Virus record (IMG/VR): IMGVR_UViG_3300028735_000129
Coordinates: 1-30,533 of that record
Length of the DNA: 30,533 nt
Direction: 5' to 3' (one strand)
Source of the DNA: a virus
The notes beneath the pieces are model-generated. The model saw only the letters and a list, made by a program, of their open reading frames with translations, made no database searches and had not been told where the DNA came from. Positions 6,902 through 14,640 of the stretch are shown here, one piece after another. Both the position numbers and the translations under genes were made by a program. Every line of letters begins with the position of its first letter. Within the stretch, counting starts at the first letter, position 1.

Positions 6902-7452
6902 TTCGGCTCCTCCGTCATGCCGCCTAAACGGACGACCCGGGTCAGCGCGTCAGAAGCCACTGGGTACTGCATACGGATGAGGGTAGGATCGTCTGCCCAG
7001 TTCGATCCGTCGTCGTCTTCGGTGCAGAGGATGACTCGTAGTCGGACCTGCCCCGCCAAGGCCCGGGCGATGGCCCTCGCCTCGAACCGGCCCATCTGAT
7101 CGCTCACGACAGCCCCACGGAGCCGCCCGCTCGCCTTGGTCGCGATCGTTGCGGCTGCCCAGACAGTCTCGGCCGTCTCAATCTCCCAGCCAGGGAGTCG
7201 CGATCGGAGTTGCTCGGCCATAGCAGAGTCACCAGCCACCAGGAGCAGCGGCAGCCCTAACTCCTGTGGTATTGGGATGTTGTGCCGCCGCAGGAATTCC
7301 AGCAACGCTTCCCGAGTCACGCGACGATCTGTCGAATGTGGCAGCCGATAGCCGGGCAGGTAGCCCGAGTCAACCCACTTGGAGACTGTGCGTGGGCAAC
7401 TGTTCAGTAGTTTGGCGATTTGCCCGGTTGACAGTACGTTCCAGCTTTTCAT
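6898..7452 (-). CDS. HTH DNA-binding protein with receiver-like C-terminal domain
   Basis: I place the start at 7452 because GGAGG lies six bases upstream; the frame extends to 7515 but only through the GT/AC repeat. Of 184 residues, 5-60 form an excisionase/MerR-type winged HTH (VLSTGQIAKLLNSCPRTVSK, then WVDSGYLPGYRLPHSTDRR). Residues 67-175 resemble a CheY-type receiver: LLLVAGDS (acidic Asp75), GAVVSDQM (candidate phosphoacceptor Asp118), ILCT (Thr144). The conserved Lys is replaced (MQYPV, 161-165), so it may be a pseudo-receiver. The gene follows a 339-bp palindromic non-coding region, its likely binding target, and overlaps the sigma gene, which suggests a regulator that gates sigma expression. 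Confidence 0.75.
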   Translation of the reverse strand: MKSWNVLSTGQIAKLLNSCPRTVSKWVDSGYLPGYRLPHSTDRRVTREALLEFLRRHNIPIPQELGLPLLLVAGDSAMAEQLRSRLPGWEIETAETVWAAATIATKASGRLRGAVVSDQMGRFEARAIARALAGQVRLRVILCTEDDDGSNWADDPTLIRMQYPVASDALTRVVRLGGMTEEPK

Positions 7453-7466
7453 GATCCCTCCAGAAC

Positions 7467-7519
7467 TCTGTGTGTGGTGTAGTGTATGTGTGTATACACA
7501 CACCACACACAACACAACC
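7467..7519. repeat. GT/AC inverted repeat 1 centred on GTATAC
   Basis: The core TGTGTGTATACACACA (7487-7502) is a perfect 16-base palindrome. Beyond it the GT-rich left arm and AC-rich right arm continue with mismatches. It shares its left boundary sequence TCTGTGTGTGGTGT with repeat 2 at 7724-7737, so the two are also imperfect direct repeats. It lies just upstream of the ribosome site of the HTH/receiver gene and would be in its mRNA leader. Confidence 0.75.
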
Positions 7520-7724
7520 AGTCACCCGATGGGTGACCCAACCTACCACACCAGGCACCGCGCCAAGGTGGTATATGGCCTCCATTTTGCATTAATTGCG
7601 TTATAGGGCACTTTCTCAGGCTAACCTGAGTCATAACACGTTTTGGGAAAGATCGGCCCGTATACGCGATTTAATGCAAAATCGGGTATACTCTAATATT
7701 CTTACTATCATTTCTCTCTCATTT

Positions 7725-7787
7725 CTGTGTGTGGTGTGTGGTGTGTGTGTGTGTATACACACACACCACACACCACACACCACACAG
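7725..7787. repeat. GT/AC inverted repeat 2 centred on GTATAC
   Basis: The centre lies between 7755 and 7756. The inner arms pair from 7745 to 7766. Allowing a four-base bulge on the left, a further 15 bp pair perfectly (7727-7741 with 7666+100, that is 7766-7780). The arms are nearly pure GT and AC, so the element could extrude a cruciform, form a long RNA hairpin or adopt Z-DNA. It follows the primase-helicase stop codon (7792) almost at once. Confidence 0.75.
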
Positions 7788-7791
7788 AGAA

Positions 7792-9666
7792 TCATTCGTC
7801 GTTATCATCTACTTTTGATTGTTTGAAGTTCGCATAGGTGGACGGGCGGTTGCGCCCACTTGTCCAGCGATGGATCAGGCCCAGGCCTTCCGCCCGGCGC
7901 AGTAGTTGTCCGGCTTTCCAGTCGGAGAGCCCGGCCGTGTTCGCCTCAGCCAGGATCGCGTCACGTGTCTTGGGCGTGTCCGACACGAACGCCGCCGCGA
8001 ACTGCTCCGCGTCCCAAGTCGGTTCACTTGCTTTGGTTTCGTCCGTTTCCGGCTTCGGTTTGCGCCTTGACCGTTCGAGTCGCAGATCGGCCGGGTCAAT
8101 GTCGTCAGCCGGCGACCACACCGGGAAGGACCAGCGCAGGCACCTTGGCAACACCGGCGGCCAGGAGCGCACGGCCGCCTCCAACACCGCCACGCCATCT
8201 TCTTTGTGTGGGCGAAGAATCAGGTGCGTGTCGGTCGCTCGGCTTTGACTGCCGGCGCCTGCCCCTACGTCGGTGACCGACTTGCCAGCCTGACTCCCTT
8301 TCGTGGTGTGGTGGATCAACACGAAGCAGCAGCCCAAGAGGTCGGCGTAGCGGTCGATGGCGTTGTAAACGTTCGCCATCGTGCCGTTGTCGTTCTCGTC
8401 CATCTCCTTGGGCATGAAACGATACATGGCATCGAGGATGATCACCCGGAATCGCCCCGGCTCCAGTGAGCGAAAATATGCCCCCAGCGAGAAGATGTCC
8501 TGCCAGTGCCCGCGCAGGTTCTGCACGAAGACGCGCTGGCCAACCTCGTCGAGCCCGATCTGCCGCGCCGCCGCGACCTTGGGAATGCGGTTCGCCGAAG
8601 TCTCACCATGCAACTCGTTGTCGATGATGAGCACATTCCCCGGATCGGTCTCGAAGGTGTCAAGCCAGGGGCGACCGGTAGCAATGGATAGCGCTAAGTC
8701 GATGACCAGCCAGGACTTACCGATCTTGGGGGCAGATATGACGTTCATCGTCTCGCCTTGGCGCAGCAAGCCGTGGATCACCGGCCGGCGCAGGTCAGGA
8801 TAGCGCGCCACCAGGTCGGCTAAACTGACCGGGGCCAACTGCTGCGGCGCCTGCCCCCGCATCAATTGGTCCCAGTGCCCCTCGACAAGGGCCACCGACA
8901 CTTCGTCCGGTGCGTACCTAGCAACGCTTGTGGCAACCCCTTCAACTTCTCGCTCGTCGAGCGGTGGTCGGCACCGGTCCTTGTTAACCTGATGCAGGGC
9001 GGCCGCAATCTCTCTCTGTGTCATCCCGCGGCGGCGCATAGCTCCCGCCAGTCGGGTCAGGGTTTTATTTCGTCGGCCTTGCGGGATTATGTTTGGTTCG
9101 TCGGGAGCGGTGGCGGGACACGTCGGGGCCGGCGTACTAGTCAAGGCATCGAGTTCCTGAACCAACCAGGATGGCGGCTCGGGCAATCGTTCCAGCGGAT
9201 CGTCGAGTCCCAGTTCCGGCGCCCAGCGATACGAACCGTCTTCGGTCACCGACGGTGCGACTACGAAGTAGCCACCATCAGCGCGAATATCAACCTTCGG
9301 GGCAAGCTGACTCTCGGAGCAACGCCAGTTCTTGCCCGTCGGTTGTCGGAACAGGTAGTGCCGGCCGCCGCGCGGCGTCATGGCAACAGCACCGGCCCCG
9401 GCCAGGTCGGCGGCTCGCTCGGGGTCACCCGGCCAGGGGTTGTTCGCGCCGTCAATGTCAACGACTAGCAAGCCCTCGGTTGGGATGCCGATATTTGCTC
9501 GCGGATGCTGCGCCCACCAGCGCTCGATCTGCTCCTGATCCGTGGTCGCGTCCTTGAAGCCGTGATCGGTCAGCGGTGCTTTGCCGCCGGGCACGCACGG
9601 GAAGACGCGGTAGCCAAGCTCGGCGTAGTGAAGCGCGGCGGACAGCAGATCGTTTGATGTCACCAT
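7792..9666 (-). CDS. Prim-Pol domain / RepA-like helicase (primase-helicase)
   Basis: This 624-residue protein joins two replication activities. Residues 5-170 form a bifunctional primase-polymerase domain: catalytic DIDG (70-73), RGGRHYLF (99-106) and VDIRADGGYFVVAP (125-138). Residues 198-252 resemble a primase C-terminal helical module. Residues 296-520 form a RecA-fold ATPase of the RepA/AAA_25 type: Walker A SAPKIGKS (311-318), Walker B RVIILDAM (407-414) and sensor IHHTTKG (451-457). The C-terminus (from about 560) looks like a winged helix. It would prime and unwind DNA at the origin, with the host polymerase completing synthesis. It overlaps the SF2 helicase gene by 7 bases and is followed by the palindromic region. 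Confidence 0.9.
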   Translation of the reverse strand: MVTSNDLLSAALHYAELGYRVFPCVPGGKAPLTDHGFKDATTDQEQIERWWAQHPRANIGIPTEGLLVVDIDGANNPWPGDPERAADLAGAGAVAMTPRGGRHYLFRQPTGKNWRCSESQLAPKVDIRADGGYFVVAPSVTEDGSYRWAPELGLDDPLERLPEPPSWLVQELDALTSTPAPTCPATAPDEPNIIPQGRRNKTLTRLAGAMRRRGMTQREIAAALHQVNKDRCRPPLDEREVEGVATSVARYAPDEVSVALVEGHWDQLMRGQAPQQLAPVSLADLVARYPDLRRPVIHGLLRQGETMNVISAPKIGKSWLVIDLALSIATGRPWLDTFETDPGNVLIIDNELHGETSANRIPKVAAARQIGLDEVGQRVFVQNLRGHWQDIFSLGAYFRSLEPGRFRVIILDAMYRFMPKEMDENDNGTMANVYNAIDRYADLLGCCFVLIHHTTKGSQAGKSVTDVGAGAGSQSRATDTHLILRPHKEDGVAVLEAAVRSWPPVLPRCLRWSFPVWSPADDIDPADLRLERSRRKPKPETDETKASEPTWDAEQFAAAFVSDTPKTRDAILAEANTAGLSDWKAGQLLRRAEGLGLIHRWTSGRNRPSTYANFKQSKVDDNDE

Positions 9667-11372
9667 GGGATCTGGTCCTCCGTGTTCGTCTGACTTGCCA
9701 CGTTGTAGCCGAACGGGAAGTCGAGCGCGTCCGCCGGCAGGCCCTGGCTACCCAGTTCCAGCGGCGGGATGTCGCCCAGATCGTAACCGATGATACGGTC
9801 ATACTTTTCGCCGCTCACCGACCGCACCGTGATCGACTTGGTGGCCGCCAACCCGCCAGCGTTAGCGATCGTGACCGCCTCGGCCGCCGTCTTCGGCACT
9901 GGATGGTGCGACCGCTGCTTCCACCACGCCACAGCCTTTTGCCGTGCGTAACCGCTATGCTCGAAACAGATCCACTCCGACTTCCAGGTGTGCCAGCCGA
10001 TCTTGTAATCGACTCGTAGTGACTTCGGCGCGTCGGGCGGTGCCCCCTGCTTGGTATGAACGCCATAGTACACGTCCAGCACAGCGTACTGTGTGATCGT
10101 GGCCTCGCTCGATAGGATACTCGCGTCGCTCGCGTTCGCGTCGTGCTTGCTCCGCTCCGATGGCGGGAACTCGTACCCGCAACTCGGGCACCTGGCATAC
10201 CCAGCCGCGATCAGACACAGACACTCGGGGCACTCCTTGGCCGGTGCTACCCCATCGCTACCGTTGGTGCGCCCCTTGACCCGAATCTGATCGACCGGGC
10301 CGTGGCGCAATACGTTGCCGCCGAAGTCGAGCACGAGGCAGTTCACCTTCGACGGGTGCAGGCGAAAGCCGCGGCCGACCATCTGGTAGTACAGCCCCGC
10401 CGAGAGCGTCGGGCGAAGCAGCACTACGCAGTCGATGTTCGGCGCGTCGAAGCCGGTTGTCAGGACGTTGACGTTGGCTAGGTACTTCACCCCCCCGGTC
10501 TTGAACCGGGCCAGCGTTGCGTCCCGCTCGGCGGTCGGCGTCTCGCCGCTGACGAAGCCGCAGTCGATGTCGTGCTTCGCCTTCAGCACCGACACGATGT
10601 GTTCACCGTGCTTCACTCCGCTGGCAAAGATCAGCACAGCGTGGCGGTCGCGTGTCTGCTCGACGATTTCAGCACAGGCGGCCCGAACGAGGCCGTCCTG
10701 ATCCATCAGAGCCTCGACTTCATCGGCGATGAATTCACCGCCTCTGACGTGTAACTCGCTGGTATCAGTCTTCGTGCGACCGGCCTTGGTGATGAGCGGG
10801 CACAGGTAGCCGCCGACGATCAGCTCGCGCACGCCAACTTCGTAGCAGATATGGTTGAGGACCCCGTCCGGCGTGCAGATCGAGCCGGTCTTCAGCCGGA
10901 ACGGCGTGGCCGTGAAGCCGATGACCCGCAGGTTCGGGTTCACCGTCTTGGCATCGGCCAGGAATTGCCGGTACATGCCGTCACCTTCGGGCGGGATGAG
11001 GTGCGCCTCGTCTACGATCACCAGGTCGAACGCACCCAGCTCGCCGGCTCGCTGATATACCGACTGGATGCCAGCCACGATCACAGGATTGGTGGTGTCG
11101 CGGCGCCCCAGCCCCGCCGAGTAGACACCGAACGGCACTTCCGGGCAGACCGCCCGCAGCTTGTCGGCCGCCTGCTCGAGCAGCTCCTTGACATGGGCCA
11201 GGATGATCACGCGGCCCTGCCACAGCCCGACCGCGTCCCGGCAGATCGTAGCAATCACTGGCGTCTTGCCGCCGGCGGTCGGGATCACCACGCACGGGTT
11301 GTCGTCCCGCGTGCGTAGGTGGTCGTACACCGCCTCGACAGCTGCTTGCTGATAGTCTCGTAGGATCATCAT
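9660..11372 (-). CDS. DEAD/DEAH-box (SF2) helicase
   Basis: The 570-residue protein has an intact set of SF2 motifs: Q-like RDYQQ near the N-terminus, Walker A PTAGGKT (31-37), DEAH (121-124), TATP (154-157), the second RecA domain with TTGFDAPNID (305-314) and the arginine-finger motif QMVGRGFR (330-337). After the core there is a zinc ribbon (CPEC at 381-384, CPSC at 395-398) and a C-terminal domain of about 150 residues I cannot name. It resembles phage and plasmid helicases of the type I restriction/UvsW-like group. It may branch-migrate recombination intermediates with the RusA-like resolvase, whose gene it overlaps (ATGATG at 11369-11372). Confidence 0.9.
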   Translation of the reverse strand: MMILRDYQQAAVEAVYDHLRTRDDNPCVVIPTAGGKTPVIATICRDAVGLWQGRVIILAHVKELLEQAADKLRAVCPEVPFGVYSAGLGRRDTTNPVIVAGIQSVYQRAGELGAFDLVIVDEAHLIPPEGDGMYRQFLADAKTVNPNLRVIGFTATPFRLKTGSICTPDGVLNHICYEVGVRELIVGGYLCPLITKAGRTKTDTSELHVRGGEFIADEVEALMDQDGLVRAACAEIVEQTRDRHAVLIFASGVKHGEHIVSVLKAKHDIDCGFVSGETPTAERDATLARFKTGGVKYLANVNVLTTGFDAPNIDCVVLLRPTLSAGLYYQMVGRGFRLHPSKVNCLVLDFGGNVLRHGPVDQIRVKGRTNGSDGVAPAKECPECLCLIAAGYARCPSCGYEFPPSERSKHDANASDASILSSEATITQYAVLDVYYGVHTKQGAPPDAPKSLRVDYKIGWHTWKSEWICFEHSGYARQKAVAWWKQRSHHPVPKTAAEAVTIANAGGLAATKSITVRSVSGEKYDRIIGYDLGDIPPLELGSQGLPADALDFPFGYNVASQTNTEDQIPW

Positions 11373-11968
11373 GCCAGGATGCCCTCGTCTACCCCCGGTG
11401 ATAACAGCTCCCCATTGTAGTGCGCGGCACCACGCTGCCGCTGCACCTCTGACTCACTCAGCCGCAGCTGGACATTGCTACGGCTGCATCGCCCACAGAT
11501 ACGATTACCCGGGCCGTCCGAATGGAAGATCTTGTTGCATTTGAGGCATTTTCGCGGGCCCGCCCCCCCGGGCACGTCTATAAGCTTTTTCGGCTCTTCC
11601 TTCGGCCGCTCCAAATCAGGATGCGGCACGAGCGGCGCGATGCGTACCCTCACCTGGCCACCAGCGACGCGATACCCCCGACGGATGTGTAGATCGTCAA
11701 TCTGGCTATCGTCCGCATAAGCCCCGCCGTGCTGCAGCGCATCAAGCAAGGCCTTGAGCATGTTGTCGAGGTCACGCCGTCGCTTGTCCGGCGGATGTAT
11801 ATCGATGATGATCGCCAGTCGGCCTGCCATCGGCCGCACGCCACAGGCGGCTAGGGCCGATTGAACGGCCCGGCGAAATGCACGGCCGCCGCGACTCAGG
11901 ACAGTACGATTGCCGACCCGCCGCCAGATATGATTGACCGACGGCGGAAATGGTAGTTCGAGTATCAT
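11369..11968 (-). CDS. rusA: RusA-like Holliday junction resolvase with zinc ribbon
   Basis: The start at 11968 has AGGGA nine bases upstream and gives MILELPFPPSVNHIWRR, the typical RusA N-terminus. The catalytic acidic cluster is present: KRRRDLDNMLKALLDAL (62-78; Asp66, Asp68) and YADDSQIDDL (84-93; Asp86/87). These residues bind Mg2+ and cut four-way junctions, helping to resolve concatemers before packaging. Unlike E. coli RusA (120 residues) this one has a C-terminal extension of about 70 residues with a zinc ribbon (CLKC at 141-144, CGRC at 158-161). The frame is open to 12118, but that 50-residue extension looks like a vestige (see findings). It overlaps the helicase gene. Confidence 0.85.
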   Translation of the reverse strand: MILELPFPPSVNHIWRRVGNRTVLSRGGRAFRRAVQSALAACGVRPMAGRLAIIIDIHPPDKRRRDLDNMLKALLDALQHGGAYADDSQIDDLHIRRGYRVAGGQVRVRIAPLVPHPDLERPKEEPKKLIDVPGGAGPRKCLKCNKIFHSDGPGNRICGRCSRSNVQLRLSESEVQRQRGAAHYNGELLSPGVDEGILA

Positions 11969-12124
11969 GTGATGATTCCCTGTAGAGGTAGATTGTGCCC
12001 GGCTTGTTGTGAGCCGGGCACATGAAAAACGCCAAGCCGTGCCAGGCCACGCCCAACCCCGCCGGCCTGGCCCGGCTGAGCCGCTTGACGGCGGATAGGG
12101 GAGTATGACTTCGAGCATAGAGTC
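11969..12124 (-). pseudogene. Possible vestigial rusA 5' end upstream of rusA
   Basis: The ATG at 12118 begins MLEVILPYPPS, which resembles the true RusA start MILELPFPPS 150 bases downstream. The reading then turns into low-complexity sequence without RusA features. At DNA level both starts share CTCGAA and CCGCCGTC. The rest holds a strong hairpin (11995-12021). It could be a leftover from gene replacement, or a leader that happens to stay in frame with rusA, giving an N-terminally extended protein of 249 residues. Confidence 0.35.
11995..12021. other. 10-bp perfect hairpin in rusA leader
   Basis: GTGCCCGGCT (11995-12004) pairs perfectly with AGCCGGGCAC (12012-12021) across a 7-base loop. 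It lies 26 bases upstream of the rusA start. There is no T-run downstream on the minus strand, so it is not a standard terminator. It may slow polymerase, stabilise the processed mRNA or limit translation from the upstream ATG at 12118. Confidence 0.55.
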
Positions 12125-13108
12125 TCAACCCTGAGGGAATGACGGGAACGACTCAGGGTGTTCGCCGCCCGATCGCCAGACCAGAGTACCCGGGACTCGC
12201 AGCCCCAGATAGCTGCCGTTGAAGGCCTTGATGATCAACGCAAGCATGTCCCTCTGCGCAACCGATGTTCGGTTGCCGTGAAAATCATCGAGTCGCTTAC
12301 GGAGACGCGCTTCCCAGGACTCCCGGGGAACGTCGATACCGGCACAGACCCGGCTTAGAAACTGCTGACCAGCCTCGGGGTTAATCTCGGTCAGGACATA
12401 GTCCAAAAACGCGACCATGCCCGGCGGAATCAACCGCGTACGGAATTCCGTCTGGGCACGTCTGACCGAGTCGATCAGACCCGGATACCGACGCACCCGC
12501 TCCAGGATCTCCTCGTTGGGGACAGGGGAGGGGCGGGACGTCAGGTGTAGCTGCCTATGCTCCTTGCGGGCGAGCCAGGTCAGTGCTGCGGCGATGGTGT
12601 GGGCATGATCGCGATAGTCCTCAGCCGTCGACAGTACATCCGCACCGGATCGCTTTTTCCCTTGATCCATCGTCACAAATGCTTCCGGGTCCACGCCGTA
12701 GATGACCAGGACCGGGACGGCCCGCCCAGACTGCGCGATCGCGGTCAAGCGGTGCTGGCCGTCGACTAGTACACCATTGCGGTCGAAGACGATGCATTCG
12801 CCGTTGAGGCGCCAGGCCCCGCGAACAATGGCCGCCCGCAATCGAGCCCAGGTACTCGTCAGCTTGCGATTGCGGGTGTTGCAAAGGCCGAGCACCTCGG
12901 CCGCCCAACCCGGGGTGGCAATCAGTAGCGCTATCCGGATATGCTCCAGATTACGACGCAGGTGGTCCTCGTAGACCGGATCGAGCGCGGCGAGATCGCC
13001 GACGAGTGGCACCGGCATAGCGTTTACAGGCGGTGCCGCCGGCGGAGTCTTTGAGCCTGCCGCAACAGCGCCGCCGCTGTCATTTCCAGGGAAGAAATCA
13101 GTTCCCAT
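12125..13108 (-). CDS. ParB-like domain protein, second of two
   Basis: The middle of this 327-residue protein reads ECIVFDRNGVLVDGQHRLTA, followed by PVLVIYGVDPEAFVTMDQGK, a pattern of ParB/Srx-type proteins common in actinophages and other phages. The C-terminal half is helical and unassigned. It is different in sequence from the ParB-like gene at 5491-6033, which has GHTRYKAA in place of DGQHRLTA. The start at 13108 overlaps the upstream HTH gene by 85 bases and has GAGG ten bases upstream. Its position among recombination genes suggests a DNA-binding or DNA-cleaving accessory; no biochemical role can be read from the sequence. Confidence 0.75.
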   Translation of the reverse strand: MGTDFFPGNDSGGAVAAGSKTPPAAPPVNAMPVPLVGDLAALDPVYEDHLRRNLEHIRIALLIATPGWAAEVLGLCNTRNRKLTSTWARLRAAIVRGAWRLNGECIVFDRNGVLVDGQHRLTAIAQSGRAVPVLVIYGVDPEAFVTMDQGKKRSGADVLSTAEDYRDHAHTIAAALTWLARKEHRQLHLTSRPSPVPNEEILERVRRYPGLIDSVRRAQTEFRTRLIPPGMVAFLDYVLTEINPEAGQQFLSRVCAGIDVPRESWEARLRKRLDDFHGNRTSVAQRDMLALIIKAFNGSYLGLRVPGTLVWRSGGEHPESFPSFPQG

Positions 13109-13395
13109 GGTCGTTCATCCTCTTCAGGGGTGGGGGTAAGTTTTTCGACTTTCTCGGTCAGTTCGTCGAGGGCCGCGGCGAGTTCTGCCCATCGAGCTTT
13201 TTTCCTTGGTTCTGCCGCGGACAAGATCCGTTGGACGAGACCATAGGAGCAACCCACAGCCTCCGCGATGGCCCTCAGACTCAGACCACGAGCGCGGAGC
13301 TCGTGGATTTTTCGATCTCGTTCTTCTCGATTTCGATTCGGACGCGCGGTACTCTTGGAATCCGCGCCGCTCAAGGGATGCATGTCAGACTCCAT
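13024..13395 (-). CDS. HTH protein with C-terminal helical tail
   Basis: I choose the ATG at 13395, with GGAAG eight bases upstream; a GTG at 13410 in the same frame is an alternative. Of about 123 residues, 25-55 hold a resolvase/Hin-type helix-turn-helix: RARGLSLRAIAEAVGCSYGL then VQRIL. The rest is charged and probably coiled (AALDELTEKVEKL). It lies between the DUF669-type gene and the ParB-like gene, overlapping the latter. A DNA-binding role is likely; what it regulates, or whether it acts in recombination, is unknown. Confidence 0.65.
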   Translation of the reverse strand: MESDMHPLSGADSKSTARPNRNREERDRKIHELRARGLSLRAIAEAVGCSYGLVQRILSAAEPRKKARWAELAAALDELTEKVEKLTPTPEEDERPWELISSLEMTAAALLRQAQRLRRRHRL

Positions 13396-13397
13396 AA

Positions 13398-13865
13398 TCA
13401 CCGCTTCCACGGCGGTGTAGTCGGCTTACCAGTCGTCGGGGCGGCCGGCTTGGCGGACTCGGTCAGGGTAGCCCTGGCCGAATACCCCTTGACCTCGTTG
13501 GTAATCTCGCCGGTATCTTCTCGCTTCCTGCACTTGACCGTAATGACCAGCGGAATGTCGTGCAGCTCAATCGAGTCATTCGGCGCAAATACGCCGACCG
13601 CACGGCATATCGCCGACAACTCGGCCTTGGCGATGGCGACCGCCGTGGGGTTCGGGTTGTCGAGGTTGAGCCGCGCCCACAGGCGTCGGCCTTTGTGCGG
13701 CCCGTCGATGATATCGAAGGTGAGTTGCAAGTAGCTGCCGGAGCCGGACTTCGTGGGCTTCATCTCGCTCTCGGTGATGACGGCGAGGTATTTCCCGGCC
13801 GGGATCGGGTCGTAGTCGCCGGTCGGTTCCACGGTGTTGGCGTCGAAACCACGTAGATCAGCCAT
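13398..13865 (-). CDS. DUF669-like protein (ssDNA-metabolism associated)
   Basis: The start at 13865 has GAGGAG upstream and overlaps the ATPase stop by 8 bases; the frame runs to 13910 without a site. The product (155 residues) contains IPAGKYLAVITESEMKPTKS then GSYLQLTFDIIDGPHKGRRL and WARLNLDNPN, a recognisable DUF669 pattern. Genes of this family normally sit next to a RecA-like ATPase, as here, and are thought to bind single-stranded DNA or act like an SSB. The C-terminal tail is Pro/Thr/Lys-rich and flexible. Role inferred from context only. Confidence 0.78.
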   Translation of the reverse strand: MADLRGFDANTVEPTGDYDPIPAGKYLAVITESEMKPTKSGSGSYLQLTFDIIDGPHKGRRLWARLNLDNPNPTAVAIAKAELSAICRAVGVFAPNDSIELHDIPLVITVKCRKREDTGEITNEVKGYSARATLTESAKPAAPTTGKPTTPPWKR

Positions 13866-14640
13866 TGGAAGGCTCCTCAGGTTTGGAGTGATGAGACAGG
13901 GCGGCCACAAATGCCGCCCAAGACAGTGGCAGTTCTTCGGTCAATCCGTACCGGTTCTTGGCGACGCACGACGGCCCGCCGACTGTGCGCAGGATACGAT
14001 CGCCACCGCCCTTGCCGATCGCGTGGGCGATGGTGCGCTTGCGATTGAAGCCGGCGTCCTCGGTCTGCGTGCGAATCTTCCGCGTGGCGAACAGCACGGC
14101 GTCGCACCATTCGCTGACGAGCGCGGCGGCGTGCTTGTGCAGGCGCGGCGAGTAGCGATCATAGGCGGGAGATTCGGGATCTTCGAATCGCTCAACTTTC
14201 GCGTGGGCGATCAATATGATCGCCATACCGCGCTGGTCACGCAGCAGACTAAGCTGGTCGATGATCTCGCGCCAGTAGGTCAAGGCATGCGTGTAGCCTC
14301 GGGCGTAGCCGCCGTCGGCCTTCTCGATGTTCTTTACTCCGTATTCTTGACATACTTGGTCCCAGATTAGCCGCTCGAGCCAGTCGAGCGAATCCAGGAC
14401 GATCGTCTCGAAGTCGTGCGGCTCCGTCCGCAGTTCGGCGATCGCGTCGATTACGTCTTCGTATGATGTGGCCAGCGGAAACTTGGCGCAGTCGATCTCG
14501 TCCAGCCCGTCCTCGGTCGGGATGAACACCGGGTTCGGGGCTTGCGACCCGAACGTGCTCTTGCCGATGCCGGGAGTGCCGTAGACGAGCAGTCGAGGCG
14601 GTCGCACGACGCGACCGCGCTGAATCCTATCAAGTATCAT
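13858..14640 (-). CDS. RecA-fold ATPase (AAA_24/Sak4-like)
   Basis: The 260-residue protein has a P-loop YGTPGIGKST (20-29), Walker B TIVLDSLDW (79-87) and a third strand MAIILIAHAKVERF (139-152) typical of RecA-like sensor motifs. With the DUF669 gene immediately downstream it forms the common phage pair of Sak4/AAA_24-type ATPase and partner, which supports strand annealing or homologous recombination during replication. The start at 14640 has GAGGGGGCGG next to it and overlaps the upstream gene by four bases. Phage recombination mediator is my preferred reading; a general DNA-maintenance ATPase is the alternative. Confidence 0.82.
   Translation of the reverse strand: MILDRIQRGRVVRPPRLLVYGTPGIGKSTFGSQAPNPVFIPTEDGLDEIDCAKFPLATSYEDVIDAIAELRTEPHDFETIVLDSLDWLERLIWDQVCQEYGVKNIEKADGGYARGYTHALTYWREIIDQLSLLRDQRGMAIILIAHAKVERFEDPESPAYDRYSPRLHKHAAALVSEWCDAVLFATRKIRTQTEDAGFNRKRTIAHAIGKGGGDRILRTVGGPSCVAKNRYGLTEELPLSWAAFVAALSHHSKPEEPSNG

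Larger units (their letters stand above)
7453..7791. other. Structured 339-bp non-coding region: candidate replication origin/control region
   Basis: This is the longest gene-free stretch. It contains two GT/AC-rich inverted repeats each centred on GTATAC (7467-7519 and 7725-7787), a hairpin GTCACCC-GAT-GGGTGAC (7521-7537), a hairpin CTCAGG-CTAA-CCTGAG (7615-7630), and a 12-bp inverted pair ATTTTGCATTAA (7584-7595) / TTAATGCAAAAT (7671-7682) flanking that hairpin. GTATAC occurs four times (7492, 7660, 7686, 7753). The centre (7570-7720) is AT-rich compared with the genome. It lies directly downstream of the primase-helicase gene and upstream of an HTH regulator, which fits an origin of replication, an operator region or both. 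No clear sigma-70 promoter was seen in it. Confidence 0.6.

Noticed and set aside
6299-7099. Long plus-strand open frame of 266 codons, and other plus-strand frames such as 7860-8276, 8866-9468, 13033-13734 and 22032-23012
   Set aside because: Each lies antisense to a well-supported minus-strand gene, lacks recognisable domains and has the composition expected of a shadow frame in GC-rich DNA.
7467-7787. GT/AC repeats considered as a CRISPR array
   Set aside because: Only two units, no uniform spacers, and both are palindromes centred on GTATAC.
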